Below, one piece after another: positions 46,916 to 56,199 of a DNA stretch of 64,000 bases. The stretch is from Hydrogenobaculum sp. Y04AAS1 (GTDB lineage Bacteria > Aquificota > Aquificia > Aquificales > Aquificaceae), in the NCBI RefSeq assembly GCF_000020785.1, contig NC_011126.1, positions 806,001 to 870,000 of the forward strand. Direction: 5' to 3'. A program made the position numbers and the translations under genes. The notes beneath the pieces were generated by a model. That model was not told the DNA's origin. It saw nothing but the letters and a program-made list of their open reading frames with translations, and did no database searches. Position 1 is the first letter of the stretch, and every line of letters begins with the position of its first letter.

Positions 46916-48622
46916 ATGAAGTACAAAGAATATTTGGAAGCAAAGGGATTGCCAGATACGGAAGAATCAAAAAACAAATACTTCGAAGAGTATGGAAACC
47001 AGCTTCATAAATTTTTATATAGAGATTTTTTAGAGAGAGCAAAAGGGCTTTTAAAAGAAAGATATGAAATTTTTCTACAAAAAAGAAGAGAACTTGGAGA
47101 GCATGATTTAAAGGTATTAAATATACTTGGCCTCATCACATTTCAAGAACAAGTTAAACTTTTTATAGAGATAGCTTCATACTATGCGCTTGAGCCAGAA
47201 GATGGTTATAATGTAAACTTTACTATAAAAAGCATAGAAGCGGATAGAATAATAGCTGACGAGGGTATAATAACCTATATCCCAATATATACTAAAGACA
47301 AGAAAAATTATCTTGTTTCTATATCAAAATTTGAGGCTATAAAAAGGGATTACGCAGCTATATCTCAAGAATCACAATTTATCACAGATTTTAAGGATAT
47401 AGTAAAAGTAGCCCTTGCTAAAAATGCTTCAGACCTTCACATAAAACCAAAAGACAACTTTTACTATGTATTTTTCAGGATAAACAAAGATTTTGTAATG
47501 ATGCCAAATATGACTATGCCAAAATCTCAAGGTATTCAGCTTGTTAGAAGCTTAAAAACCCAAGCTTCAAGATATACAAAAGGCTCCTTTAACCCATCCA
47601 TATCTTCCCAAGTTCAAGACGCTCGTATTTCTTACGAAGATCTATCCACCGATGTTAGGCTTGTGTTTGCCCCAATGCCAAATCTAGAAGACGAGATGGT
47701 GGTAGGAAGATTGCTAAGGAAAAGGGGCATCCAAGGTAATCTTTCGAGGCTCGGATATCTTGAAAACGACATAGCAATTCTACAAGATGCCATAAGCAGA
47801 AAAGGTGGGCTTTTTGTCATAAGCGGCATCACAAACTCCGGTAAAAGCATGGCTATAGCTAGCATGCTATCTACAGTACAAGATAAGAATGTGCTCACAG
47901 TAGAAGACCCTGTTGAATACCAGATTATAAACAAAAATATAACGCAGTTTCAAATATTTGAAGCTCAAGTGGAAGAATTAAAATCAACGTTTGTAGATTT
48001 TACAAAAGCCTTCAAAAGAGCGGACCCAGACATAGTTTTTGTAGGCGAGTGGAGAAACGAACAAGAACTTTCAAAGGCTATAGAAGAGCTAGCTTTTGCA
48101 GGTCAGCTTGTTTTTACCACGCTTCATATAAATTCCGCCTTTGTATTTTACGACGCCGTTAGCTCAATATTTCACGTAGATTACGAAAGCTCCGTAAGAA
48201 TGCTTATACTCAGCCTAAACCAGGTTTTAGTCAAAAGCGTTTGTCCTCATTGTGCTATAGAGATGCCTATAAAAGATGCATCACGGACAATCTCTGATAT
48301 AACGCTAAAGACACTCCCATATATCAACAAAGATGAATTTAGAGATTTTATAAACCAAGATTTCCCAATAAAAGTAAGAAACGAAGCCGGCTGTCCAAAA
48401 TGCGGCTTTACAGGATATGCAGGTCTTACGCCGATATACGAATACATGTATCCAGACGTAAACACAAAAGAATGGATAAGAAAAGACAGACCGTCTTCTT
48501 ATGAAATAGAAGACCATATAAGAAGAGAGCGTCTTGGTAAAAACAAATTAGATGTATACATGGAAAAGCTAAAAACTGGTATAGTAGAGTTAAGCCCACC
48601 AGTTTTAAATGCTTTGAGATAG
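46916..48622 (+). CDS. PilT/GspE-like secretion ATPase
   Basis: This 568-residue type II/IV secretion superfamily ATPase powers pilus or pseudopilus assembly or retraction. An N-terminal domain of about 160 residues precedes NASDLHIKPKD. Walker A is GITNSGKSM near residue 308, the Asp box is LTVEDPVEY, Walker B is DPDIVFVGEWRNEQEL and the His box is FTTLHIN. Two Cys pairs (CPHC and CPKCGFTGYAG) fit the GspE/PilB zinc site. It may serve the pseudopilins at 42187-43359, as no other such ATPase is visible here. Divergent to the HerA-like gene. Confidence 0.82.
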   Translation: MKYKEYLEAKGLPDTEESKNKYFEEYGNQLHKFLYRDFLERAKGLLKERYEIFLQKRRELGEHDLKVLNILGLITFQEQVKLFIEIASYYALEPEDGYNVNFTIKSIEADRIIADEGIITYIPIYTKDKKNYLVSISKFEAIKRDYAAISQESQFITDFKDIVKVALAKNASDLHIKPKDNFYYVFFRINKDFVMMPNMTMPKSQGIQLVRSLKTQASRYTKGSFNPSISSQVQDARISYEDLSTDVRLVFAPMPNLEDEMVVGRLLRKRGIQGNLSRLGYLENDIAILQDAISRKGGLFVISGITNSGKSMAIASMLSTVQDKNVLTVEDPVEYQIINKNITQFQIFEAQVEELKSTFVDFTKAFKRADPDIVFVGEWRNEQELSKAIEELAFAGQLVFTTLHINSAFVFYDAVSSIFHVDYESSVRMLILSLNQVLVKSVCPHCAIEMPIKDASRTISDITLKTLPYINKDEFRDFINQDFPIKVRNEAGCPKCGFTGYAGLTPIYEYMYPDVNTKEWIRKDRPSSYEIEDHIRRERLGKNKLDVYMEKLKTGIVELSPPVLNALR

Positions 48623-48631
48623 TAAGATGTC

Positions 48632-51600
48632 ATGAGTGTTATAGTAAAAGTATCAAAAGAACTTTACATAGAAGACTTGAAGAAAACTTTTTTTCCAAAC
48701 AAACTATATGTTTTGCCAAAAGATGTTTACGAATCTTACATAAAATCTGGAATACCTATAGCCTATGTAGATAGCCTAAAGACTGTATTTGATAAAACTA
48801 ACGATTTTAACAATAAAAAAATCTTAATACTAACAATGCAAGCTCTTGGCGATGGGCTTATGTTGACACCATTTTTAAGATTTTTAAAAGAAAATTTTCA
48901 AAATATTTATATTGCCTTTGAAGCAAAAGAACACTTTAACCTTTTAAAAGACTGCCCTTATGTAGACGAATTTGTATACTCCCCTATTGAGTTTTCTTTT
49001 GTTAAAAGCTTTGATATTGTATTAGACCTTTATATGCTTGTGGGCTCTCCTATGTTTGATTTAAATTTAGTAGCCTCTTATTATTTCAAACTCTTTGGCT
49101 TTAAGATACCACCAACCAAAGAAAAGCTTATACCTTATGTATACATAGATGAAGAGATAGATAAAGAGATTAGAAAACTTTTTGATGATTATAGAAATAT
49201 ATATAAAAAACCTATTTTAGGTTTTCATTTTTCCGCTTCATCACCTCATCGCATGCCTCCTGTAGATATATTTTGCGAGGCTATAGACCCGTTGCAAAAC
49301 GATTTTACAATAGTATATTCTTACCCTTCTCAGCATAAAGATTATGCAAAAGAAATACCAAGCTATTTACCAAAAGCCATAGATATATCACCTCACATAA
49401 AAAGCGTGCTACATTTGCCTTCTTATGTAAAAAATCTTGACTTTCTTATATCAGTAGAAACAGTAATGCCTCATATAGCTGCTGCTGTGGGCACTCCTAC
49501 CCTTGTGGTGCTTGGACCAGGCAGTTTTAAAAATATATACGATTATGGAATAAACTTCATAAAAGCCTTAGAAATGAATTATAAGGGACAAGTTTGCTCA
49601 AGTCCATGTCAGCTTCACATATCTATAAAATGTCCAGAAGCTGTTGTAAAACAAACCAACCTTTCTCCCTGTTTCTCAAATTTAAACTCTTTTTCTCTTA
49701 CAAATAAGTTTTTAGAGCTTTTAAAAGCTACAAACAAAAAAGATTTACTAAAACAAATAGAACCCAAAATAACAACAGAAGAAAATATTAATAAAGTTAT
49801 CTTTAGGCTAATATCTACATTACCTGTTAGCTTTTTTTATGAAGAGGGGCTTCCTTTTATTTCAGGTATTCCTTACCTAAAAAGTATAATGAGCTTTGTA
49901 ATAAATTCCTTATTTGTTAAATCCCTCAATTGGAAAGATTTCACACCGATTTTGATAGTAAGAGGATTTGAAAGCATTGGAGCTTCACTGTTTGTAAAAG
50001 AGCTTTGGAAAGATAGGGATTATCTTATATATGTGGAAAATGAACACTACAAAAAGATATTACATTATCTTGATATAGACTCAAATATCCTCGACTACAA
50101 AACTCTTCACATACCTCATCAAGCTCTTGTAATAGATTTATCGCTATCTTCTGAAGAACCCTTTGACTACAAAAAGCATATTGATAAATTATCAAAAAAA
50201 CTAAAAGAAGATACTGTTTTCTTTTCTTTTATATTCAACAAAGACAGATTAAAAAACACCATGCAAAAAGGACAAGATGTCTACCAACCTCCTTTTGATA
50301 ATTATATAAAAGACATATCTTATCAGGAACTATTGGATTTTAAAAATTATTACATAAACTATATTTCTATAAATCCTGCGGATTTTACAAACACTTTTGG
50401 AGATTACTCTATATTTAAAGAAATATCTCCACACAATCAAGCTTTTAGACTTTTAACAAAAAATGACAATCTCTACAAAAGTTATTGCCAAATATTTGCT
50501 ATATCAAACTTAGAACACGAGGATAACTACGAAGATATTACAAGACTTTACTCTTTTATTGAAAAAACGCACCTAAAAGCCGAATATTCAGCTTATACAA
50601 ACGTATCCAATGATAACATTAAAACGTTATGTTTTTTAGATAAAGGTTTATCAAAATATATAAAAGATCACATAAAGACTTACTTTGAAAACACGCTTAC
50701 AATTAAAATGCCTATTTTTGATAAAAATATTGTAGAAAAATATATAGAAAAATATACAGATATTGAAAACATATGGTTTTTAGGAGACAATTTTATAGAT
50801 TATTTCAAACAAGACTTAAATTTTCTTAAAAATATGCTTTTTGGACCATACTTAAACATATTGATAGACAAAAATCCGTTTTTAGATGAGAATTATCTAA
50901 ATACGTTTGTAAGCTTTTTAAGAGATTTTCCCAACATAAATTTTTATACTACTCATAAAGGTGTATACGATATTCTTAGCAAAAAGCATCAAAACCTAAA
51001 ATATTTTGAGATAAGCCTCAACGATATTGAGCCTTCGGGCATCGAAGATAAAAAAACAATAGATATCCTTATAGTAAGCTCTTCAAATTTTATCAAAAAC
51101 ATCAAGCACAGCAGCGAACTTGATACAGAAGAGTTTTACAGCTCTTATATAAACGGCTTCTCCAAGAACCTTCAAAGAACTGTGCTTGATTTTATCAAAG
51201 AAAAGCTTGGTAAAAGAGATCTTTACTATGAGGATAAAGTGTTTTTAGATTTTTACAAAGACATTGTGAATAACAGCGCTAGTTTAAACTACTTTATAGC
51301 CCAAGAAGTAAAAAACATGGCCTCTAAATTTACAAAAAACATAATTCATATAGGCAATCTAAACTTTTTAAAACCAACTTCTTTAAAAGAACTGGCATTT
51401 GAGCATTTAAAAAGCAGTAGATACCTTCCAGATATTTTAATTGCAAAAGAAGATTTTGATTTTATGATTAAAAGCTCTAAACTTATTGTTTATCTTGATG
51501 GTCTTGAGAACTTCCAAAAAATTCCTTACTTTTGTTTAAAAGCTTCAAAATCTGGCATTACATGTATTACAAAATATCAAAAATTCTTAGAAGATATGAA

Positions 51601-51673
51601 AATACCAAATATCATACTCCCAAAAAATATAGAAGAGCTATTAAGAATAATAGCTAATCTTTTCAATCATTGA
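48632..51673 (+). CDS. Large protein with one clear and one probable GT9-like glycosyltransferase domain
   Basis: This 1013-residue protein begins with a heptosyltransferase-like (GT9) domain: ILTMQALGDGLMLTPFLRFL near residue 65, FHFSASSPHRMPPVDIF and SVETVMPHIAAAVGTPTLVV near 270-290, with a Cys-rich segment GQVCSSPCQLHISIKCPE after it. The second half (about 430-1013) restarts with ILIVRGFESIGASLFVKELW, resembling a GT9 start, but later motifs are diverged. It may be a double glycosyltransferase or have a partner domain. No RBS is obvious. It lies 10 bases after the PilT-like gene. Confidence 0.7.
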   Translation: MSVIVKVSKELYIEDLKKTFFPNKLYVLPKDVYESYIKSGIPIAYVDSLKTVFDKTNDFNNKKILILTMQALGDGLMLTPFLRFLKENFQNIYIAFEAKEHFNLLKDCPYVDEFVYSPIEFSFVKSFDIVLDLYMLVGSPMFDLNLVASYYFKLFGFKIPPTKEKLIPYVYIDEEIDKEIRKLFDDYRNIYKKPILGFHFSASSPHRMPPVDIFCEAIDPLQNDFTIVYSYPSQHKDYAKEIPSYLPKAIDISPHIKSVLHLPSYVKNLDFLISVETVMPHIAAAVGTPTLVVLGPGSFKNIYDYGINFIKALEMNYKGQVCSSPCQLHISIKCPEAVVKQTNLSPCFSNLNSFSLTNKFLELLKATNKKDLLKQIEPKITTEENINKVIFRLISTLPVSFFYEEGLPFISGIPYLKSIMSFVINSLFVKSLNWKDFTPILIVRGFESIGASLFVKELWKDRDYLIYVENEHYKKILHYLDIDSNILDYKTLHIPHQALVIDLSLSSEEPFDYKKHIDKLSKKLKEDTVFFSFIFNKDRLKNTMQKGQDVYQPPFDNYIKDISYQELLDFKNYYINYISINPADFTNTFGDYSIFKEISPHNQAFRLLTKNDNLYKSYCQIFAISNLEHEDNYEDITRLYSFIEKTHLKAEYSAYTNVSNDNIKTLCFLDKGLSKYIKDHIKTYFENTLTIKMPIFDKNIVEKYIEKYTDIENIWFLGDNFIDYFKQDLNFLKNMLFGPYLNILIDKNPFLDENYLNTFVSFLRDFPNINFYTTHKGVYDILSKKHQNLKYFEISLNDIEPSGIEDKKTIDILIVSSSNFIKNIKHSSELDTEEFYSSYINGFSKNLQRTVLDFIKEKLGKRDLYYEDKVFLDFYKDIVNNSASLNYFIAQEVKNMASKFTKNIIHIGNLNFLKPTSLKELAFEHLKSSRYLPDILIAKEDFDFMIKSSKLIVYLDGLENFQKIPYFCLKASKSGITCITKYQKFLEDMKIPNIILPKNIEELLRIIANLFNH

Positions 51674-51728
51674 AATTTAAAATTTTTATATTATGATTAC
51701 AATTAATTCATTATAAGAGAGGTGTTTT

Positions 51729-52784
51729 ATGAAAAAAATCAATATTGGAGAGCTTATAGTGGGCCTTAGCATAATAACATTTACAGGCATAGCAACTGTT
51801 TATCATTTTTCTAATGGAGCAGTTTTTTCAAATACAGGTACAACTCCAACTCCTGTAATATCAAACACTCCTCCTTCTAGTGCTACACCAGTAACTATAT
51901 TTGGTGGTGCATTAAATGGTGGTGGTGTAGGTGTGGGCGGTGGAGGTGGAAGCGTTAGCTGTGTTCATAGTAGCACTACTTATCAATACGATGGACAATA
52001 TGGTTGGGACGGCTCGCCACAATATTTTTATATTACCTCAAGCATCACCGCATGTGGTAGTATAAGCTTCACACTTTATGGGGGTGGAGGTGGTGGATCA
52101 GCATATGGCAATGGAGCAGGTGGTTCGGGAGGAATTACCACTGGTATAATTTCAACCAGTACTCTTTCAAGTAGTACATTAACCATAATAGTAGCTGGCG
52201 GAGGACAATACGATAGTGGTGGTGGTGGATCGTTTGTTTGTTTAGGTACACAATGTAGCTTATCAACAGCAATATTAGCAGCTGGTGGTGGTGGAGGGGC
52301 AAACCAAAATTACAACGGTGGAAACGGTGGAGGTGGCAACCAAAATGGCCAAAACGGAAACGTTGGGTGTGGTTCTGTACCGCAAGGAGGAACCTTGAGA
52401 GCCGGTGGTAGAGGCGGTGCTTGTCAAACACGAGTGCAACCTTATAACAACGGTATAGCCGGAGCTGGTGGGGCTGGTGGAAACTACGGTGGTGGGCAAG
52501 GTACTCCTTTTGGTACTGGCGGTATAGATCCCAATGGCAACAACGATAACGGTGGTTATGGAGGTGGGGGTTCTGGAGCTGGTGGATACGATGGAGCTGG
52601 TGGTGGGAGTGGATATTATGGAGGTGGGGGTGATAATAATTCACCAAATTGGGGCTCTGGTGCTGGAGGTTCTGGATACTGTGCATCTATAGTCCAAAGC
52701 TGCGGGGGTTCTCCTGGAGGGGCCCACAACGGTGGCACAAACGGCAATCCAGGAAGTAATGGACAAGTCATAATCTCTTGGTAA
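51729..52784 (+). CDS. Glycine-rich surface protein with pilin-like N-terminus
   Basis: The 351-residue protein starts MKKINIGELIVGLSIITFTG, a charged leader with a Gly-Glu and a hydrophobic helix, somewhat like a type IV pilin start. After a Thr/Pro/Ser linker there is a domain extremely rich in Gly, Asn, Ser and Tyr, with runs of Gly and patterns like GGGYGG and AGGGGG. It ends GNPGSNGQVIISW, matching glycine-rich domains of adhesins and phage tip proteins that form polyglycine II helices. Six Cys residues are scattered. It is likely exported. GAGAGG precedes ATG 51729. Confidence 0.68.
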   Translation: MKKINIGELIVGLSIITFTGIATVYHFSNGAVFSNTGTTPTPVISNTPPSSATPVTIFGGALNGGGVGVGGGGGSVSCVHSSTTYQYDGQYGWDGSPQYFYITSSITACGSISFTLYGGGGGGSAYGNGAGGSGGITTGIISTSTLSSSTLTIIVAGGGQYDSGGGGSFVCLGTQCSLSTAILAAGGGGGANQNYNGGNGGGGNQNGQNGNVGCGSVPQGGTLRAGGRGGACQTRVQPYNNGIAGAGGAGGNYGGGQGTPFGTGGIDPNGNNDNGGYGGGGSGAGGYDGAGGGSGYYGGGGDNNSPNWGSGAGGSGYCASIVQSCGGSPGGAHNGGTNGNPGSNGQVIISW

Positions 52785-52816
52785 TCAAGAGGCTAAATAC
52801 TATAAGATTATTATTG

Positions 52817-52844
52817 TTGACATATCGCTTCAAGATTTTATATT
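52817..52844 (+). promoter_or_regulatory. Promoter TTGACA-16-TATATT, 6 bases before ATG 52851
   Basis: A perfect -35 TTGACA (52817-52822) and TATATT (52839-52844) are 16 bases apart. The ATG at 52851 follows after 6 bases without Shine-Dalgarno. This is the clearest leaderless candidate with both boxes. Confidence 0.6.
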
Positions 52845-52850
52845 TAGTAT

Positions 52851-53642
52851 ATGGAAACTTTAGAAAATAAAATAGAAGAAATTAGAGATATATTAAAAGA
52901 TTTTGCTATTGGCCTTTTAAGGTTAGAACATACCACAGAAAGACTTGGACATGAAATAGAAAGAATAGGACATGAAATAAATAAACTAAAAGATAGCATA
53001 GATGAGGTCAATAGACAGCGAGAAGAAGATAGGAAATATTGGAATGAGCAATGGGAAAAGGCTAAGAAAGAAAGAGAAGAAGATAGGAAATATTGGAATG
53101 AGCAATGGGAAAAGGCTAAGAAAGAAAGAGAAGAAGATAGGAAATATTGGAATGAGCAATGGGAAAAGGCTAAGAAAGAAAGAGAAGAAGATAGAAAACG
53201 CTTTAACAAGGAATGGGGAGCTTTATCAAACAAACTTGGGACCATAGTAGAAGATATCATATTTCCAGCTACAAGACCTGTTTTAGAAAGCTATTTTAAG
53301 TGTAAAATAACAGACTTATCTTTGAACAGAGAAAAAATAAAAGATGATTTACAAGATGAGTTTGACGTAATAGCAGTAAGCGATGAGTGTAAAACTGTAT
53401 TTCTTATAGAGGTAAAATCAACACCAAAGATAGATTATATAGATGATTTTAGAAAAAACAAGATAGAAAGGTTTAGAAAGCTTTTTGATGAGTATAAAGA
53501 CTACAAGCTTGTACCTATATTTGCCTCTTTGAGGCTTCAAGATAACATTATCAACTATCTTACCAAGCACAAGATATACGCTATGGCTTTTAGAGAATGG
53601 GAGTATATGGATTTGTTGAATTTTGATAGTATAAAAAGCTAA
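52851..53642 (+). CDS. Coiled-coil protein with PD-(D/E)xK nuclease-like C-terminus (DUF3782-like)
   Basis: The 263-residue protein begins with a long charged coiled coil (about 1-125) that includes three exact copies of an 18-residue unit (REEDRKYWNEQWEKAKKE). The C-terminal half looks like a PD-(D/E)xK domain: DEFDVIAVSDECKTVFLIEV with Asp and Glu-Val-Lys (IEVKS). Such proteins (DUF3782/DUF3883-like) are common, often multi-copy, in thermophiles and cyanobacteria. Function is unknown; DNA cleavage is an inference. Confidence 0.7.
   Translation: METLENKIEEIRDILKDFAIGLLRLEHTTERLGHEIERIGHEINKLKDSIDEVNRQREEDRKYWNEQWEKAKKEREEDRKYWNEQWEKAKKEREEDRKYWNEQWEKAKKEREEDRKRFNKEWGALSNKLGTIVEDIIFPATRPVLESYFKCKITDLSLNREKIKDDLQDEFDVIAVSDECKTVFLIEVKSTPKIDYIDDFRKNKIERFRKLFDEYKDYKLVPIFASLRLQDNIINYLTKHKIYAMAFREWEYMDLLNFDSIKS
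53022..53183 (+). repeat. Three perfect 54-bp tandem repeats in coding sequence
   Basis: The unit begins GAAGAAGATAGGAAATATTG at 53022, 53076 and 53130, and a fourth, diverging copy starts at 53184. Each unit is 18 codons, so copy change keeps the frame. The copies are identical, which suggests recent duplication or conversion. Confidence 0.9.
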
Positions 53643-53713
53643 AAATATAAGAATTGTTTATAGGATTTTAACTTGAGTAATATTTTATAAAAATATGATA
53701 AACTAATAAAAGT

Positions 53714-54652
53714 ATGGCTCAGCAAAGTGGTTTAGATAGCATTAGAAAAAGAATAGAGCTTGCTCTTAGTGAAAATTTAGATAGTTCTGTAGATACCATA
53801 TTAAAAGCTGGTAATTCTACTATAGAAGCTGGTGGCAAGAGAATTAGGCCACTGCTGTTGGTATATTTGGTGGAAAGCTTGGGCGGTGATGTTGACAAAG
53901 CCATCATTCTTGGATGTGGTATAGAGTACATACACATAGCTTCTTTGCTTCACGATGATGTGGTTGATAAAGCTGATTCCCGAAGAGGGAAACCTTCTGT
54001 AAACAAAGTGTTTGGCCAAGAAGCGGCAGTGCTTACCGGAGATTATCTTTACGCTAAAGCTCTATTTTTATACGCTAACTACGGCAATGCAAAGATGATA
54101 GACATTTTATCAAAAGCTGTTATGAACATGGCAGAAGGGCAACTTTTAGAGCTTAAAAGCATAGGTTCTATAATAGACGAAAAAACATATTTTGACATCA
54201 TAGACGGTAAAACTGCTTACCTTATAGGGGCCTGTTTTGGAGTTGGAGCTTTGATATCAAACTATGAAGAGTACGAAAAATTTTTTGATATTGGTTTAAA
54301 GCTTGGTAGAGCTTTTCAACTTATAGATGATGCCCTTGATTATGAGGTAGATAGCCAAAAACTAGGAAAACCCTCAAGAAACGACTTGAAAGAGGGCAAA
54401 GTAACATACCCAGTTATTTCTATGCTAGACAAATTAGATAAAGAACTTCTCAAAAATATACTGGTCTCTCAAAATCCTTCTCAAGAAGAACTAGATAGTA
54501 TAATTGATACAGTTATTGAAAAAGGTGGGGTTATGCGTACAAAAGAACTTGCTTTTAGGCTTTTAGAAGAGGTAAAACAAGAGTTATCTTATTATCCTAT
54601 CACAGAAAAACTTATGGAGCTTATAGAGAAAACCGTCAAAAGAGATTTTTGA
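53714..54652 (+). CDS. Polyprenyl diphosphate synthase
   Basis: This 312-residue trans-prenyltransferase adds isopentenyl units to allylic diphosphates. Both Asp-rich motifs are visible: LLHDDVVDKADSRRG near residue 78 and LIDDALDYEVDSQ near 206, plus GGKRIRPLLLVYL and GKPSRNDLKEGKVTYP. Product length is set by residues before the first motif; they are small (IEYIHIAS), suggesting a long chain for quinones, but this is not certain. It overlaps the next gene (TGATG). Confidence 0.93.
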   Translation: MAQQSGLDSIRKRIELALSENLDSSVDTILKAGNSTIEAGGKRIRPLLLVYLVESLGGDVDKAIILGCGIEYIHIASLLHDDVVDKADSRRGKPSVNKVFGQEAAVLTGDYLYAKALFLYANYGNAKMIDILSKAVMNMAEGQLLELKSIGSIIDEKTYFDIIDGKTAYLIGACFGVGALISNYEEYEKFFDIGLKLGRAFQLIDDALDYEVDSQKLGKPSRNDLKEGKVTYPVISMLDKLDKELLKNILVSQNPSQEELDSIIDTVIEKGGVMRTKELAFRLLEEVKQELSYYPITEKLMELIEKTVKRDF

Positions 54653-55878
54653 TGGAACTTATAGGCTATATATTAGGAATCATATTTTTTATACTGCTTG
54701 AGGGTTTCTTCTCAGGCTCAGAAATGGCTATCCTATCTTCAAATAAGTCAAGGCTTGAAGCTTTTGTCAAAAAGTCAAATAACTCTTACAAAGACATGGT
54801 TTCAAAGTTTTTGAAAAACCAAGAAGAGTTTCTAACGTTTACGCTATTTGGATACACCATAAGCATAGTGTTTGCAGCAAGCCTTTACACCATAATGCTT
54901 TTTGAAATATCTAAAGATGTACCTATTTTAAAACACACTTACATATTTTTTTCAGAAACCCTTGTTCTAATAACAATAATATTTGGAGAAATAATACCCA
55001 AAATAATATTTCAAAAGCATGCCGATAAAGTCATTTTACCTATTATATTTATTTTGTATAAACTAAGATTCTTATTTGGTTTTTCTTCTTTTTTATCAAA
55101 AGCCATAAAACATATATTTTTCAAATACATGTCAAAACCACACTCTCATGTCAGCAGAAGCACAATTTTAAAAATTATCTCGAAAGAGCTTGATGTAGAT
55201 AAATTTGAATCTTTGATTTTATCAAACATAGTATCTTTTAAGGAAAGAAGAGCCGGTGAGATAGTAAGACCTATTTATGAAGTGGCCATGATAGAAGAAG
55301 GTGCACTTGTAGAGCAAGCTATATATCAGATGAAGTCCAGTGGATATTCAAGATTACCAGTGTTTAGAAATACTGTAAACGATATACTTGGCTATATCAG
55401 AGCTTTTGATATAATAGACAAAGACCCAAACACACCTATAGGCATATCCATAAGGCCTATACAACTTTTTTCAGAGTTTTCATTTTTAAAAGATGTATTA
55501 CATGAGTTTAAAAGAAAAAAAGAACATATAGGGGCTGTGGTAGATGAAAGAGGAGTTATACTTGGCATTATCACATTGGAAGATGTTTTAAAAGAAATTG
55601 TAGGACAGATATCCGACGATGTTAGAAAAGAAGATCAACTTTTAAGAGAAATAGCAAAGAATAAATGGCTTGTAGATGGAAGGCTTGAGATGAGCGAGTT
55701 CTCCAGAATACTTGGCATAGATCTAACGGTTGGGCCTTATACCACAGTGTCTGGCTATATAACTTATTATCTTGGTAGGATACCGCAAAGAAACGAAATA
55801 GTAAACATAGGCAAATTCAAATTTAAAATTATAGATAGCGATAGAAGAAGGATATTGAAAGTTATAGTAGAAATGTAA
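54652..55878 (+). CDS. CNNM/CorC family transporter-like protein (DUF21, CBS, CorC)
   Basis: The 408-residue protein has DUF21 with three to four helices (LEGFFSGSEMAILSSNKSRL near residue 16, then FTLFGYTISIVFAASL), two CBS domains (VRPIYEVAMIEEGALVEQAI and GAVVDERGVILGIITLEDV) and a C-terminal CorC/HlyC domain from about 320 (WLVDGRLEMSEFSRIL). Members export magnesium or other cations. The ATG at 54652 overlaps the previous stop (TGATG). Confidence 0.9.
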   Translation: MELIGYILGIIFFILLEGFFSGSEMAILSSNKSRLEAFVKKSNNSYKDMVSKFLKNQEEFLTFTLFGYTISIVFAASLYTIMLFEISKDVPILKHTYIFFSETLVLITIIFGEIIPKIIFQKHADKVILPIIFILYKLRFLFGFSSFLSKAIKHIFFKYMSKPHSHVSRSTILKIISKELDVDKFESLILSNIVSFKERRAGEIVRPIYEVAMIEEGALVEQAIYQMKSSGYSRLPVFRNTVNDILGYIRAFDIIDKDPNTPIGISIRPIQLFSEFSFLKDVLHEFKRKKEHIGAVVDERGVILGIITLEDVLKEIVGQISDDVRKEDQLLREIAKNKWLVDGRLEMSEFSRILGIDLTVGPYTTVSGYITYYLGRIPQRNEIVNIGKFKFKIIDSDRRRILKVIVEM

Positions 55879-55938
55879 AATCATTGACAATTTTTAATAT
55901 ATTTTTATATTTAGCTTATATCTATTTGGAGGTGAAAT

Positions 55939-56133
55939 ATGCAAAAGAATATGGCAACATGGGACAGAGTAGGAAGAGTTATATTGGGTATTGTGCTCAT
56001 AATCTTGGCTTTTACGCATCATAGCTTACTATTTTATATCCTTGGTCTTGTAGGTCTTGTATTTTTAGTAACCGCCGCTATAGGCTTTTGCCCTCTTTAT
56101 GCTGTGCTTGGTTTTAAGACAGGAGGTAATTGA
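55939..56133 (+). CDS. DUF2892 small membrane protein
   Basis: The 64-residue protein has two helices and the typical DUF2892 start NMATWDRVGRVILGIVLII and end AIGFCPLYAVLGFKT. The FCPLY motif is characteristic. DUF2892 proteins often occur with rhodanese and sulfur metabolism; the next operon is a sulfur-type molybdoenzyme. A TGGAGGTG site precedes the ATG. Confidence 0.85.
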   Translation: MQKNMATWDRVGRVILGIVLIILAFTHHSLLFYILGLVGLVFLVTAAIGFCPLYAVLGFKTGGN

Positions 56134-56143
56134 TATTCATTCC

Positions 56144-56175
56144 AAAAGCCGGGTACTCTTTGTATCTGGCTTTTT
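56144..56175 (+). terminator. Intrinsic terminator after the DUF2892 gene
   Basis: AAAAGCCGGGTAC pairs with GTATCTGGCTTTTT across a 5-base loop (9 G-C/A-T/G-T pairs plus A-T pairs), with a T run. It closes the DUF2892 transcript. Confidence 0.82.
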
Positions 56176-56199
56176 AAAAAAGAAATTATAATCATATAG

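Noticed and set aside
52135-52686. Minus-strand His/Leu-rich frame of 183 codons
   Set aside because: It is the complement of the glycine-rich coding sequence; Gly codons read as His, Pro and Thr-type codons on the other strand.
53022-53200. Possible CRISPR array
   Set aside because: Repeats are contiguous with no spacers and lie inside a gene.
53002-53247. Out-of-frame repeat-containing frame, and its minus-strand counterpart at 52844-53260
   Set aside because: The 54-base repeat keeps all frames open. The real frame continues into a nuclease-like domain; these do not.
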